Below, in pieces: positions 18,167-26,928 of a stretch of 64,000 nucleotides of DNA. This DNA comes from Variovorax sp. SG517 (lineage in GTDB: Bacteria > Pseudomonadota > Gammaproteobacteria > Burkholderiales > Burkholderiaceae_C): assembly GCF_013376045.1 (NCBI RefSeq), contig NZ_JABMJG010000001.1, forward strand, positions 1-64,000, given 5' to 3'. Made by a program: the position numbers and the translations under genes. Each line of letters begins with the position of its first letter. Position 1 is the first letter of the stretch. The notes beneath the pieces are model-generated. The model was not told the DNA's origin. It was given only the letters and a program-made list of their open reading frames with translations, and did no database searches.

Positions 18167-19899
18167 ACACCGGCCCCGCGAGCGCGATGCAGCGCCGCGT
18201 GCGGCAGGAAGAACTCGTGGCGGAGCTGTGCGCGGGCGTGGTGCGTGCCTTCAGCGGCGAGCGCGACCTGCATTTCCGCGGACGGCGGCTGCACCGCGGC
18301 CGCACGGCGCTGCCGTGGTTCGCGCCGCACCTGCATCCATCGCCCGACACCGACGACTTCGCATCGTTCCGCGGCGTGGCCGACGGGCTCGCGCTGCGGC
18401 TTACTGCATCGGATGCCGCGCTGCATGAAAGCCTGCGGCCCGAGGAACCGGTCGAGCGCATGCTGTTCGAGATGCTGGAGCAGTTCCGCGTGGAAGCGCT
18501 CGCGCCCGAGGTCATGGCCGGCATGCGGCACAACCTTCGGCACCGGCACGAGCAGTGGTCGCTCGCCTTCCATCACTCGGGCCTGACCGACACCGCGCGC
18601 GGCCTGCTGCTGTACGCCGTGGCGCAGATCTGCCGTGCGCGCGTCAGCGGCGAGCAGGTGGTCGAAGAAACCGAGGACATGCTCGAAGCCACGCGCTTCG
18701 CCCTCGCGCCGCTGATCGGCCACGCGCTGGCCGGCCTGCGAAGGGACCGCGCCGACCAGGCCGCGTATGCCGTGCACGCCCGCGCTATCGCGCGCACCGT
18801 GGCCGCGATGCTGCACGAGGCCGGCGAGGAAGACGGTGAAGCCCAGCGCGACGCGCACGTCGACGACAAGCGCAGCGTGTTCAGCCTCGTGGCCGACATG
18901 GACCAGGAGATCGTCGAGCGCTTCACCACCGCCGAGTCGGGCCGCAGCGAGGTGCTCGAGGGCGCGGGCGGCGCCTACCGCGTCTCCACCGATGCCTACG
19001 ACCGCGAGCACGACGCCGCCACGCTCGCGCGCAGGGAAGTACTCGCGGGCCATCGCGAGAAGCTCGACCGCCGCATCGCCGCGCAGGGCGTGAACGTCGC
19101 CCGCCTCGCGCGCGAGTTGCGTGCCCTGCTCGCAGTGCCCGAGCGCGACGGCTGGGACGGCGCGCAGGAAGAAGGGCTCGTCGATGGACGTCGCCTCGCA
19201 CAACTCGTGGCCTCGCCCACCGAGCGCCGGCTGTTCCGCATCGATCGCATGGAGCCGATTGCCGACAGCATCGTCACCTTCCTCATCGACTGCTCAGGCT
19301 CGATGAAGGAGCACGCCGAATCGGTCGCGATGATGGTCGACGTGTTCGCGCGCGCGCTCGAACAAGCTGGCGTGGCCTGCGAGGTGCTGGGCTTCACGAC
19401 CAGCGCGTGGAACGGCGGACGCCCGCAGCGCGAATGGGTGCGCGCGGGCCGTCCGCCGCATCCGGGGCGGCTCAACGAGCGCTGCCACATCGTCTTCAAG
19501 GCCGCGGCCATGCCGTGGCGGCGCGCGCGCCCCGCGATGGCGGCGCTGCTCAAGGCCGACCTGTTCCGCGAAGGTATCGACGGAGAAGCCATCGACTGGG
19601 CCTGCACGCGGCTGCGCCAGCGCGGCGAAGCGCGCAAGCTGCTGCTGGCGATCTCCGACGGCTCGCCGATGGACAGCGCCACGCACCTCGCCAACGACGC
19701 GCACTACCTCGACCACCACCTGCGCGACGTGATCGCGCGGCAGGAGCAGCACGGCGACATCGAGATCGCCGGTATTGGCGTGGGCCTCGACCTGAGCCCC
19801 TACTACAGCCGCAGCCACGTGCTCGACCTCGCGAACGCGAGTGGCAACGCCATCTTTCGCGAAGTCATCGAACTCATGGCCGGGCGGCATCGGCGCTGA
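18163..19899 (+). CDS. CobT-like von Willebrand factor A domain protein
   Basis: A 578-residue protein with a C-terminal VWA domain. The MIDAS motif D376-C-S-G-S is intact and is followed by SDGSP near the end of the domain. The N-terminal half is helical with an acidic middle stretch (HEAGEEDGEAQRDAHVDD), as in CobT. It is slightly shorter than cobalamin-pathway CobT (about 630 residues). Its ATG overlaps the stop of the CobS-like gene, so the two are translationally coupled. With no CobN present, it probably forms a dedicated chaperone complex with the AAA+ partner rather than a cobaltochelatase. Confidence 0.85.
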   Translation: MNTGPASAMQRRVRQEELVAELCAGVVRAFSGERDLHFRGRRLHRGRTALPWFAPHLHPSPDTDDFASFRGVADGLALRLTASDAALHESLRPEEPVERMLFEMLEQFRVEALAPEVMAGMRHNLRHRHEQWSLAFHHSGLTDTARGLLLYAVAQICRARVSGEQVVEETEDMLEATRFALAPLIGHALAGLRRDRADQAAYAVHARAIARTVAAMLHEAGEEDGEAQRDAHVDDKRSVFSLVADMDQEIVERFTTAESGRSEVLEGAGGAYRVSTDAYDREHDAATLARREVLAGHREKLDRRIAAQGVNVARLARELRALLAVPERDGWDGAQEEGLVDGRRLAQLVASPTERRLFRIDRMEPIADSIVTFLIDCSGSMKEHAESVAMMVDVFARALEQAGVACEVLGFTTSAWNGGRPQREWVRAGRPPHPGRLNERCHIVFKAAAMPWRRARPAMAALLKADLFREGIDGEAIDWACTRLRQRGEARKLLLAISDGSPMDSATHLANDAHYLDHHLRDVIARQEQHGDIEIAGIGVGLDLSPYYSRSHVLDLANASGNAIFREVIELMAGRHRR

Positions 19900-19993
19900 G
19901 CAGCGGAGCCGCTGAGGCCTTTGGAACTACATCCAAGTCCCCGATTGACAAAGGGCGCTTCGGATTCATACATTGCGTTTCAAATTCAAGAAC

Positions 19994-20016
19994 GTTGTTC
20001 CATTATTTGGAACAAC
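19994..20016. promoter_or_regulatory. palindromic operator upstream of sauR
   Basis: GTTGTTCC, 7 AT-rich bases, then GGAACAAC form a perfect 8-bp inverted repeat ending 18 bases before the sauR ATG. It uses the same GGAAC/GTTCC words as the xsc site but in the opposite arrangement. The position implies autorepression of sauR and control of the downstream tctC-sauS-sauT genes. Confidence 0.65.
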
Positions 20017-20034
20017 AAGGAAAGCCCCAGCCTC

Positions 20035-20844
20035 ATGGACTCGACGCTTGCCAAGGGCCTTGCCGCCCTCGAATGGATGGTGCGCCAGCAGCGCGGCTGC
20101 CGCGTCACCGAACTGGCGCAAGCCTTCGGCATGGCGCGCAGCAACGCGCACCGCACGCTGCAGACGCTGGTCGAATGCGGCTGGGCCGTGCAAGACCCGG
20201 AGACGAGCGCCTACCGGCCGAGCCTGAAGCTCTTCGAACTGGGAGCCATGGTTTCCGAGGCATCGGACATCGGCTCACTGCTGCGCCCCCACCTCGCGCG
20301 GCTGGCGCAGGCCACGGGCGAGACCATCCACCTCGCGGTGCTCGACGGCGCGGAGATCGTCTACCTCGACAAGTTCGACAGCCCCCTGCCGGTGGCCGCC
20401 TATTCGCGCATCGGCGGCCGCGCGGCGGCGTACTGCGTGGCCTCGGGCAAGGCGCTTCTCGCTGCGGCAGGCCTGGGCGTGCCGGCGCTGCAGGAGTGCC
20501 TGGGCACGCTGGAGCCGCACACCAGGAACAGCATCACCGACTTCGACACCCTTTTCAGCGAACTGGAACGCTCCCGCGCCCGCGGTTATGCAGAGAACCG
20601 CGAGGAATGGCGCATCGGCGTGTGCGGCCTCGGCGTGCCCGTGCTCAATGCACGCGGCGAGGCCGTGGCGGCCGTCGGCATGAGCGTGCCCTCGATCCGC
20701 TTCGCGCGCACGCAGGCGCGCGGGCTGGCCGACCACCTGATGGCCTGCGCGCGCGATGCCAGCGTCACGCTGGGCTATCGCGTGGGCACCGCACCGGCCG
20801 GGCCGTCGCCGATGTCCACCATAAAGAGAAGGAGACCCGAATGA
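20035..20844 (+). CDS. sauR: IclR-family regulator of sulfoacetate genes (SauR-like)
   Basis: A 269-residue IclR-type regulator. The N-terminal HTH (LAALEWMVRQQRGCRVTELAQAFGMARSN region) leads into an effector-binding domain with AEIVYLDKFDSPLPVAAYSRIGGRAAAYCVASGKALL. The ATG at 20035 excludes a 38-residue extension that would cover the palindromic operator. Its stop overlaps the start of the binding-protein gene as ATGA, so it heads the operon. The name follows the sauRSTU arrangement described in Cupriavidus necator, where an IclR-type SauR controls sulfoacetate use. Confidence 0.8.
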   Translation: MDSTLAKGLAALEWMVRQQRGCRVTELAQAFGMARSNAHRTLQTLVECGWAVQDPETSAYRPSLKLFELGAMVSEASDIGSLLRPHLARLAQATGETIHLAVLDGAEIVYLDKFDSPLPVAAYSRIGGRAAAYCVASGKALLAAAGLGVPALQECLGTLEPHTRNSITDFDTLFSELERSRARGYAENREEWRIGVCGLGVPVLNARGEAVAAVGMSVPSIRFARTQARGLADHLMACARDASVTLGYRVGTAPAGPSPMSTIKRRRPE

Positions 20845-21830
20845 AGTTGTTCTTCGCTCCCTGGCTGCGCGCCGGGATGCTGGCTCTAGTCACCCTCGCA
20901 GCGCCCTTCGCCGCGCAGGCAGACAACGGCGGCGACTACCCCACCAAGCCCATCCGCCTCGTCGTGCCCTACCCGCCCGGAGGCGGCACCGACGTGATCG
21001 CGCGCATCGTGCAGGAGCGCTTCTCGACACTGCTCGGCCAGCAGGTGCTCATCGACAACCGTGGCGGTGCGGCGGGCTCCATCGGCACCGAGTTGGTGGC
21101 GAAGTCGCCGGCGGACGGCTACACGGTGCTCTTCACGCTCTCGTCGCACACCATCAACCCGGCCATCTACGCGAAGCTGGGCTTCGACACCGCGAAGGAC
21201 TTCGCGCCCGTCGGCATGGTCGCCTCGCTGCCGCAGATCCTGGTGGCCAACACGCAGTTTCCGGCGAACACGGTGGCGGAACTGGTGGCGCTGGCCAAGG
21301 CCAAGCCCGACAGCATCTCCTTCGCTTCGGTGGGCAACGGCTCGCCCGGGCACCTGGCGGGCGAGCTGCTGAAGCTGCGCACCGGCACGCAGATGACGCA
21401 CGTGCCCTACCGCGGTGGCGGCCCGGCCGTGACCGACGTGATGGGCGGGCAGGTGCCGCTGCTGTGGGTGTCGATTCCGGCGGCCGCGCAGTTCGTGAAG
21501 GCCGGCAAGCTCAAGGCGCTCGCCGTCTCCACCACCAGGCGCAGCGCGGCCTTCCCCGACGTGCCGACGATGCAGGAGGCCGGCATTGCCGACTTCGACG
21601 TCGACTCCTGGTACGCCGTGTTCGTGCCCGCCAAGACGCCCAAGCCCGCCATCGACAGGCTCAACCGCGTGATCAACACCGTCGTCAAGGAACCGGAGAT
21701 CCGCGACAAGCTGCTGGCACAGGGCAGCGAAGGCGTGGGCGGCACGCCCGACCAGCTCGGCAAGGTCGTGACCGCCGAACTGGTCCGCTGGCAGAAGCTC
21801 GCCAAGGAAGCCAACATCAAGGTGGACTGA
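20841..21830 (+). CDS. tripartite tricarboxylate transporter-type binding protein (TctC/Bug)
   Basis: A 329-residue periplasmic binding protein of the Bug family. A Sec signal ends near AAPFAAQA (residue about 28) and is followed by the diagnostic YPTKPIRLVVPYPPGGGTDVIAR stretch, given here by its key PYPPGGGTD. It has the normal family length. No TctA or TctB membrane genes are adjacent, so it either feeds a permease encoded elsewhere or serves as a sensor, as some Bug proteins do. Its place between sauR and sauS suggests capture of sulfoacetate or another C2 sulfonate. Confidence 0.9.
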   Translation: MKLFFAPWLRAGMLALVTLAAPFAAQADNGGDYPTKPIRLVVPYPPGGGTDVIARIVQERFSTLLGQQVLIDNRGGAAGSIGTELVAKSPADGYTVLFTLSSHTINPAIYAKLGFDTAKDFAPVGMVASLPQILVANTQFPANTVAELVALAKAKPDSISFASVGNGSPGHLAGELLKLRTGTQMTHVPYRGGGPAVTDVMGGQVPLLWVSIPAAAQFVKAGKLKALAVSTTRRSAAFPDVPTMQEAGIADFDVDSWYAVFVPAKTPKPAIDRLNRVINTVVKEPEIRDKLLAQGSEGVGGTPDQLGKVVTAELVRWQKLAKEANIKVD

Positions 21831-21845
21831 GCTCCACACGTACCC

Positions 21846-23285
21846 ATGGAACATCCGAACACCCCCTCCTCCCCCATCGCCGAACTGGTGGCGCGCGCCC
21901 GCGCCGCGCAGCGCATCTACGAGACCTGGTCGCAGGCGCAGGTCGACACCGCCGTGGTCGCGGCGGGCTGGGCCATCATCGAGCCCGCGCGCAACCGCGA
22001 GCTGGCCGAGCTGGCCGTGGCAGACACCGGCGTGGGCAACGTCGAGGACAAGGTGCGCAAGAACCACCGCAAGACCTTCGGCCTGCTGCGCGACCTGCAC
22101 GGCGCGCGCTCGGTGGGCGTGATCGCCGAAGACCCGGCGCGCGGCATTGTCGAGATCGCGCGGCCCGTGGGCGTGGTGTGCGCCATCACGCCCTCGACCA
22201 ACCCGGGCGCCACGCCCGCTAACAAGATCATCAATGCGCTGAAGGGGCGCAACGCGGTCATCGTCGCGCCCTCGCCCAAGGGCTGGTCGACGGCGGCGCG
22301 GCTCATCGAATTCATCCACCAGCAGTTCGACCGCATCGGCGCGCCGCGCGACCTGGTGCAGCTGCTGCCCGCGCCGGTCAACAAGCAGTCGACCGCCGAG
22401 CTGATGCGGCTGTGCGACCTGGTGGTGGCCACGGGCTCGCAGGCCAACGTGCGCGCAGCCTATGCCAGCGGCACGCCGGCCTTCGGCGTGGGCGCGGGCA
22501 ACGTGGCGGGCATCGTCGACGAGACGGTGGATGTCGAAGCCGCGGCCGACCGCATCGTGCGCTCCAAGACCTTCGACAACGCGACCAGCTGCTCGTCGGA
22601 GAACAGCCTCGTCGTCGTCGATGCGGTGCGCGCGAAGATGCTCTCCGCCCTGAAGGACCGTGGCGCCGTCATGCTCGCCGACGCGCAGAAGGCCACGCTG
22701 CAGAAGCTGATGTGGCCCGAGGGCAAGCTCTCTGCCGCCGTCATCGGGCAGTCGACACGCACCATCGCCGAGCGCGCGGCCGCGGTGGATGGCGCGAACC
22801 GCGCCGCCTGGCAGGCGATTGCCGAGGCCGACCCGCGCATCCTCATGGTGGCCGAGGACGGCGTGGGCCATGACCACCCCTTCTCCGGCGAGAAGCTGAG
22901 CCCGGTGCTCGCGGTGTATGCGGCGCGCGACTTCGACGAGGCTGCCGCCACCGTGGCGCGCATCTATTCGTATGAAGGCGCCGGCCACTCGGTGGGCCTG
23001 CACAGCGCAGTGCCCGAACGGGCGCTCACGCTGGGCCTCACGCTGCCGGTGTCGCGCGTGATCGTCGACCAGGCGCACTGCATCGCCACCGGCGGCAGCT
23101 TCGACAACGGGCTGCCGTTCTCGCTGTCGATGGGCTGCGGCACATGGGGCAGGAACAACTTCTCCGACAACATGAACTACCGCCACTACCTGAACATCAC
23201 GCGCGTGTCGCGCCCGATTCCCGAGGTGGTGCCGAGCGAGGAAGACATCTTCGGCACCTTCTTCGCCAGCCACGGCGCGAACTGA
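21846..23285 (+). CDS. sauS: acylating sulfoacetaldehyde dehydrogenase SauS
   Basis: A 479-residue CoA-acylating aldehyde dehydrogenase. It has the PVGVVCAITPSTNPGATPANK substrate/cofactor stretch and the catalytic cysteine in DNATSCSSEN near residue 253, without the glutamate base of non-acylating enzymes. The C-terminal NMNYRHYLNITRVSRP resembles the EutE/AdhE-N group. In Cupriavidus necator SauS reduces sulfoacetyl-CoA to sulfoacetaldehyde. Here the gene lies 2 bases before an acyl-CoA ligase gene and a few kb from xsc, which supports that role over ethanolamine or propanediol metabolism, of which no other genes are seen. Confidence 0.85.
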   Translation: MEHPNTPSSPIAELVARARAAQRIYETWSQAQVDTAVVAAGWAIIEPARNRELAELAVADTGVGNVEDKVRKNHRKTFGLLRDLHGARSVGVIAEDPARGIVEIARPVGVVCAITPSTNPGATPANKIINALKGRNAVIVAPSPKGWSTAARLIEFIHQQFDRIGAPRDLVQLLPAPVNKQSTAELMRLCDLVVATGSQANVRAAYASGTPAFGVGAGNVAGIVDETVDVEAAADRIVRSKTFDNATSCSSENSLVVVDAVRAKMLSALKDRGAVMLADAQKATLQKLMWPEGKLSAAVIGQSTRTIAERAAAVDGANRAAWQAIAEADPRILMVAEDGVGHDHPFSGEKLSPVLAVYAARDFDEAAATVARIYSYEGAGHSVGLHSAVPERALTLGLTLPVSRVIVDQAHCIATGGSFDNGLPFSLSMGCGTWGRNNFSDNMNYRHYLNITRVSRPIPEVVPSEEDIFGTFFASHGAN

Positions 23286-23287
23286 CG

Positions 23288-24805
23288 ATGACGGCGGCCG
23301 CGACCACGGTGCATGCGCTGATCGAGCGCCAGGCACACGAGCAGCCGCACGCGGTGTACGCGCGCGCCACGGAATCGGAACGGCACATCACCTACGGCGA
23401 ACTCGCGCGCGGATGCCGCCGAGTCTCGGCCGTGCTGCGCGGGCTCGGCATGCAGCCGGGCGACACGGTGTCCGTCGTCATGCCCAACGGCCTGCAGACA
23501 CTGCGGCTGCTGCTGGGCGCGATGCACGGCGGCTTCCGCGTGAACCCGGTCAACCTGCTGTCGCAGCCGGAGCAGATGCACTACGTGCTCTCGCATTCCG
23601 ACTGCCGCCTGGTCTGCGTCGCGCCCGAGTGGGAATCGCGCGTGCGCGCCATCGTCGAAGCCTTCGACCGGCCCGTGAAGCTGGTCGTGGTCGACCCCGA
23701 GGGCGATGGGCTGCCCGGCGAGGAAGAAGCCGCCGCCGACGTGCCGCCGCCCTCGCCAGACGCGGTCGCGCTGCTGATGTACACCTCGGGCACCACCGGC
23801 AACCCCAAGGGCGTGATGCTCACGCAGCGCAACCTGGCGGCGAATGCGCATGCCATCAGCGTCGAGCACCAGCTGCGCCCTTCCGACCGCGTGCTGGCGG
23901 TGCTGCCGCTCTATCACATCAACGCATTCACAGTGACCATGCTCGCGCCGCTGGCGCACGGCGGCAGCCTCGCGATGCCGCCGAAGTTCTCGGCCGGCCG
24001 CTTCTGGGAACAGGCCACGCAGACGCAATGCAGCTGGATCAACGTGGTGCCCACCATGATCTCGTACCTGCTCGAAGGCCCAAGGCCGCCGCTCGCGCAG
24101 ACGCTGTCGATCCGCTTCTGCCGTTCGGCCTCGGCCGCATTGCCGCCGGAGCATCTGCGCGCGTTCGAGCAGATGTTCGGCATCGGCATCGTCGAGACCA
24201 TGGGACTCACCGAGACGGCAGCGCCCTCATTCTCGAACCCGATGGACCCGGCCGCACGCAAGATCGGTTCGGTCGGCCGCGCCTCGGGCTGCATGGCCGG
24301 CGTCGTGGATGCGCAGCTCGCGGCCGTGCCCGACGGCACCACCGGCGAGCTCGTCATCCGCGGGCCCAACGTGATGCTGGGCTACTACAAGAACGAGGAA
24401 GCCACCCGCGCGAGCTTCACGCCCGACGGCTGGCTGCGCACCGGCGACCTGGGCCATCGCGACGAGGACGGCTTCTTCTTCGTCACCGGCCGCATCAAGG
24501 AGCTCATCATCAAGGGCGGCGAGAACATCGCGCCGCGCGAGATCGACGAGGCCCTGCTGAAGCATCCCGCCGTGCTCGAGGCCGTTTCCGTGGGCGTGCC
24601 CGACCGCCACTACGGCCAGGAGATCGGCGTGTGCATCGTGCTGCGCGAAGGCAGCGCCTGCACCGAGGAACAGCTGCGCGAGTTCGCCGCCACCGTGCTC
24701 GGCCGCTACAAGGCCCCGGGCCACTACCGCTTCGTGCAGGATCTACCGCGCGGCCCTTCGGGAAAGGTGCAGCGACTGAAGCTGATGCCGCTCTTCCAGG
24801 CATGA
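23288..24805 (+). CDS. sauT: sulfoacetate-CoA ligase SauT (AMP-forming)
   Basis: A 505-residue ANL-superfamily ligase. The AMP-binding P-loop YTSGTTGNPKG is near residue 165, MGLTET lies in the A5 region, and the hinge and catalytic C-terminal domain contain DGWLRTGDLGHRDEDGFFFVTGR and PSGKVQR. It would activate sulfoacetate to sulfoacetyl-CoA for SauS. The start is 2 bases after sauS ends, and its stop overlaps the permease gene as ATGA. Sequence alone gives only a medium-chain/OSB-CoA-type ligase; the substrate comes from context. Confidence 0.83.
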   Translation: MTAAATTVHALIERQAHEQPHAVYARATESERHITYGELARGCRRVSAVLRGLGMQPGDTVSVVMPNGLQTLRLLLGAMHGGFRVNPVNLLSQPEQMHYVLSHSDCRLVCVAPEWESRVRAIVEAFDRPVKLVVVDPEGDGLPGEEEAAADVPPPSPDAVALLMYTSGTTGNPKGVMLTQRNLAANAHAISVEHQLRPSDRVLAVLPLYHINAFTVTMLAPLAHGGSLAMPPKFSAGRFWEQATQTQCSWINVVPTMISYLLEGPRPPLAQTLSIRFCRSASAALPPEHLRAFEQMFGIGIVETMGLTETAAPSFSNPMDPAARKIGSVGRASGCMAGVVDAQLAAVPDGTTGELVIRGPNVMLGYYKNEEATRASFTPDGWLRTGDLGHRDEDGFFFVTGRIKELIIKGGENIAPREIDEALLKHPAVLEAVSVGVPDRHYGQEIGVCIVLREGSACTEEQLREFAATVLGRYKAPGHYRFVQDLPRGPSGKVQRLKLMPLFQA

Positions 24806-25599
24806 CGGCTGCCGACCTGCTGGTGCCGCCGCTGGCGCCGACAACGCTCGCCTACAGCCTGTGCGTGGTGTTCGCGGCCGGCATCGTGCGCGGCTTCGCG
24901 GGCTTCGGCTTCTCCGCCATCACCGTCGCGGGCATGTCGCTGGTGATCTCGCCCGCGCTGGTGGTGCCCGCGATCTTCATGCTGGAAATCCTCGCCAGCC
25001 TGAGCCAGCTGCGCGGCATCGCGCGCGACGTCGACCTGCCATGGCTGGGCTGGCTGATGCTCGGCAACCTGATCTGCATTCCCATCGGCGTGGCGCTGCT
25101 CGCATGGCTGCCCGAGACGCCGCTGCGCCTTCTGATCGGCGTGCTGCTGATGGCCGCCGCCCTGTCGCTGCGCGGCGGCGCACATGTCGCACTGGAACCC
25201 ACGCGTGGCCTGCGTCTTACGGCCGGTCTGGCCTCAGGCTTCATCAACGGCGTCGCGGCCATCGGCGGCATTGCGGTAGCGGTGCTGCTGAGCACCGCGA
25301 AGATGGCACCCGCTGCCCTGCGCGCCACGCTGATCGCGCTGCTGCTCTTCAGCGACGTGGTGTCGCTGATCAGCGCGGCGCTGATGCCCTCGTCGGCGCA
25401 TGCCTCGGGCAACCTGCTGGGGCCGGACACGCTCAAGTGGGCGCTGTGGCTGGCGCCTGCGATGCTCGCCGGCATCTGGTGGGGGCAGCGCTCGTTCAAG
25501 GGCGTGTCGCCGGAGCAGTTCAGGCGGCTGGTGTTGAATCTGCTGATCGGGCTGGCGGCGATGAGCGTGGTGCGGTCGGTGGTCGGACTGGTCTGGTGA
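24802..25599 (+). CDS. TauE/SafE-family permease, candidate sulfite or sulfonate transporter
   Basis: A 265-residue integral membrane protein with about eight hydrophobic segments and the TauE/SafE (DUF81) opening GIVRGFAGFGFSAITVAG. Related proteins (TauE, TauZ, SafE1) are predicted to export sulfite or sulfoacetate in sulfonate-degrading bacteria. It is the last gene of the sau operon, overlapping sauT by four bases. It probably relieves the sulfite produced by Xsc, or takes the place of the missing MFS transporter SauU. The direction of transport cannot be read from sequence. Confidence 0.82.
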   Translation: MTAADLLVPPLAPTTLAYSLCVVFAAGIVRGFAGFGFSAITVAGMSLVISPALVVPAIFMLEILASLSQLRGIARDVDLPWLGWLMLGNLICIPIGVALLAWLPETPLRLLIGVLLMAAALSLRGGAHVALEPTRGLRLTAGLASGFINGVAAIGGIAVAVLLSTAKMAPAALRATLIALLLFSDVVSLISAALMPSSAHASGNLLGPDTLKWALWLAPAMLAGIWWGQRSFKGVSPEQFRRLVLNLLIGLAAMSVVRSVVGLVW

Positions 25600-25615
25600 T
25601 GACTGTCGGCAGTCA
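25600..25615. terminator. small hairpin at convergent gene ends
   Basis: TGACTG-tcgg-CAGTCA is a 6-bp stem with a tetraloop, located exactly in the 13-base gap between the convergent permease and DUF2252 genes and overlapping the DUF2252 stop. It is symmetrical and could serve both directions, but without a T-tract it is only a candidate. Confidence 0.35.
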
Positions 25616-26827
25616 GGCCGCCGGCGCCATCAGCCCCGCGTCATACGCCTCGCAGTAGAGCCCCCAATCCTCCACCACCTGCGCCGCACACTCATGCGCC
25701 GCAGCCAACAAGTCCCCGCGCCACGACTTCGCCGAGCCGCCGAAGTCGATCAGCGCATCCGCGATGGCCGAACCCTGCCGGCCCGAGCTGCGCAGTTGCG
25801 CCCACGCCATGAGCTGGCCCATCTCGGCGATCACGCCGCGAATGTCGGCGAGGCGCGTGCGGTTCACGTCGAGCATCACGCGGTCTTCGCTGGGCTGTAG
25901 GCCGCGCAGCACATAAGAAGACTTGCGGCCGACGATGGGATGCAGGAAGGCCATCGACACGGCCTGCATGCGGCGCTGCAGGCCGACGACGCGGTGCGCC
26001 TCGGAAGGCCATTCGGGCTGCTTCGTCTTCTTCAGGTGCGGCACGAGCGAGGACGGCTGCGCCTGCTTCAGGTCGAGCAGGAAGTTGGCGTCGGGCGAGC
26101 CCTTGCCTTCGATCAGCACGATGTAACGCTCCACGCCGAGGCTGCCGGTGCCGGCGATGCGGCGGGCCACGTCGAGCACCTTGAAGAACCTGGGGTCGGG
26201 CTGCGAGGCGGCGAAGGTGTCGATGAGCCTGGTGACCCGCTCGCGCTGCGCCTCGGTGGCCTGCAGCGCGTGCTTGCCGTCGCAGCGGATGGAGCGCCTG
26301 CGGCCCTTGCGGTCGCTGCGCCGGTCGAGGAACGCAGGGCGAGTGCGCGCCTTGAGGGTGTCGAGCAGGTCCCTAACGAGACCGCCGGCGGTGTCGCGCT
26401 CGATCCAGCGGGCCTTGCCCGGCACGAGCGCGCCGGTATAGGCATCGAGGAAGGTTTTGCACAGGGCGTCCGCGTCGGCGGTGCTCTTGCACAGGCCCTC
26501 GCCCGCCACCAGGATGCTCGACAGGAAGCGCACCAGCTCCCACGTCACCGGCGCGAGCGCAGCTTCGTCGAAGTCGTTGAGGTCGAAGTAGACGAGCCGG
26601 TTGTCGCCCTTGTAGCTGCCGAAGTTCTCCAGGTGCGCGTCGCCGCACAGCCATGCCGCCGGTGCCTTGGAGAACAGCGTGCCGGCTGGCAGGCGGTCAT
26701 AGAACAGGTGGCAGGTGCCGCGCAGGAAGACGAAGGGGCTGGAGCGCAGGTTGGCGTATTTCATCGCCAGCCTTTCAGGGTCGCGCCCGGCGTTGAAGCT
26801 GCGGATGGTCTTGGCGGCGTTGGGCAT
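25613..26827 (-). CDS. DUF2252 family protein
   Basis: A 404-residue protein of the DUF2252 family. Diagnostic stretches are MKYANLRSSPFVFLRGTCHLFYDRL, AWLCGDAHLENFGSY (resembling the HGDxxxxN loop of aminoglycoside-phosphotransferase-like kinases) and VYFDLNDFDEAALAPVTWELVR. These resemble the catalytic and metal sites of kinase-like folds, so a small-molecule kinase activity is possible but unproven. The ATG at 26827 aligns with the domain start. It interrupts the sulfonate genes on the opposite strand, and I see no functional link to them. Confidence 0.85.
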   Translation of the reverse strand: MPNAAKTIRSFNAGRDPERLAMKYANLRSSPFVFLRGTCHLFYDRLPAGTLFSKAPAAWLCGDAHLENFGSYKGDNRLVYFDLNDFDEAALAPVTWELVRFLSSILVAGEGLCKSTADADALCKTFLDAYTGALVPGKARWIERDTAGGLVRDLLDTLKARTRPAFLDRRSDRKGRRRSIRCDGKHALQATEAQRERVTRLIDTFAASQPDPRFFKVLDVARRIAGTGSLGVERYIVLIEGKGSPDANFLLDLKQAQPSSLVPHLKKTKQPEWPSEAHRVVGLQRRMQAVSMAFLHPIVGRKSSYVLRGLQPSEDRVMLDVNRTRLADIRGVIAEMGQLMAWAQLRSSGRQGSAIADALIDFGGSAKSWRGDLLAAAHECAAQVVEDWGLYCEAYDAGLMAPAA

Positions 26828-26928
26828 GCGTTGCGTTCTTTCTCCTGCGCTTGTCGCGAGCGGCGGATTCTGCGGCTGCGTACCCACTCGAAGCTGACGA
26901 AGCCCAAGACAGGCTTCGGCGCCGCCGC

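Noticed and set aside
17183..19899. Cobalamin cobaltochelatase
   Set aside because: CobN, the substrate-binding subunit, and every other cobalamin gene are missing from the window; the pair is better described as CobST-like chaperones.
21846..23285. Ethanolamine or propanediol microcompartment aldehyde dehydrogenase
   Set aside because: No shell-protein or cognate diol/ethanolamine genes are present, whereas sauR-, sauT- and xsc-type neighbours are.
20886..23336. Long minus-strand frame opposite tctC and sauS
   Set aside because: It overlaps two strongly supported genes and has antisense-type composition only.
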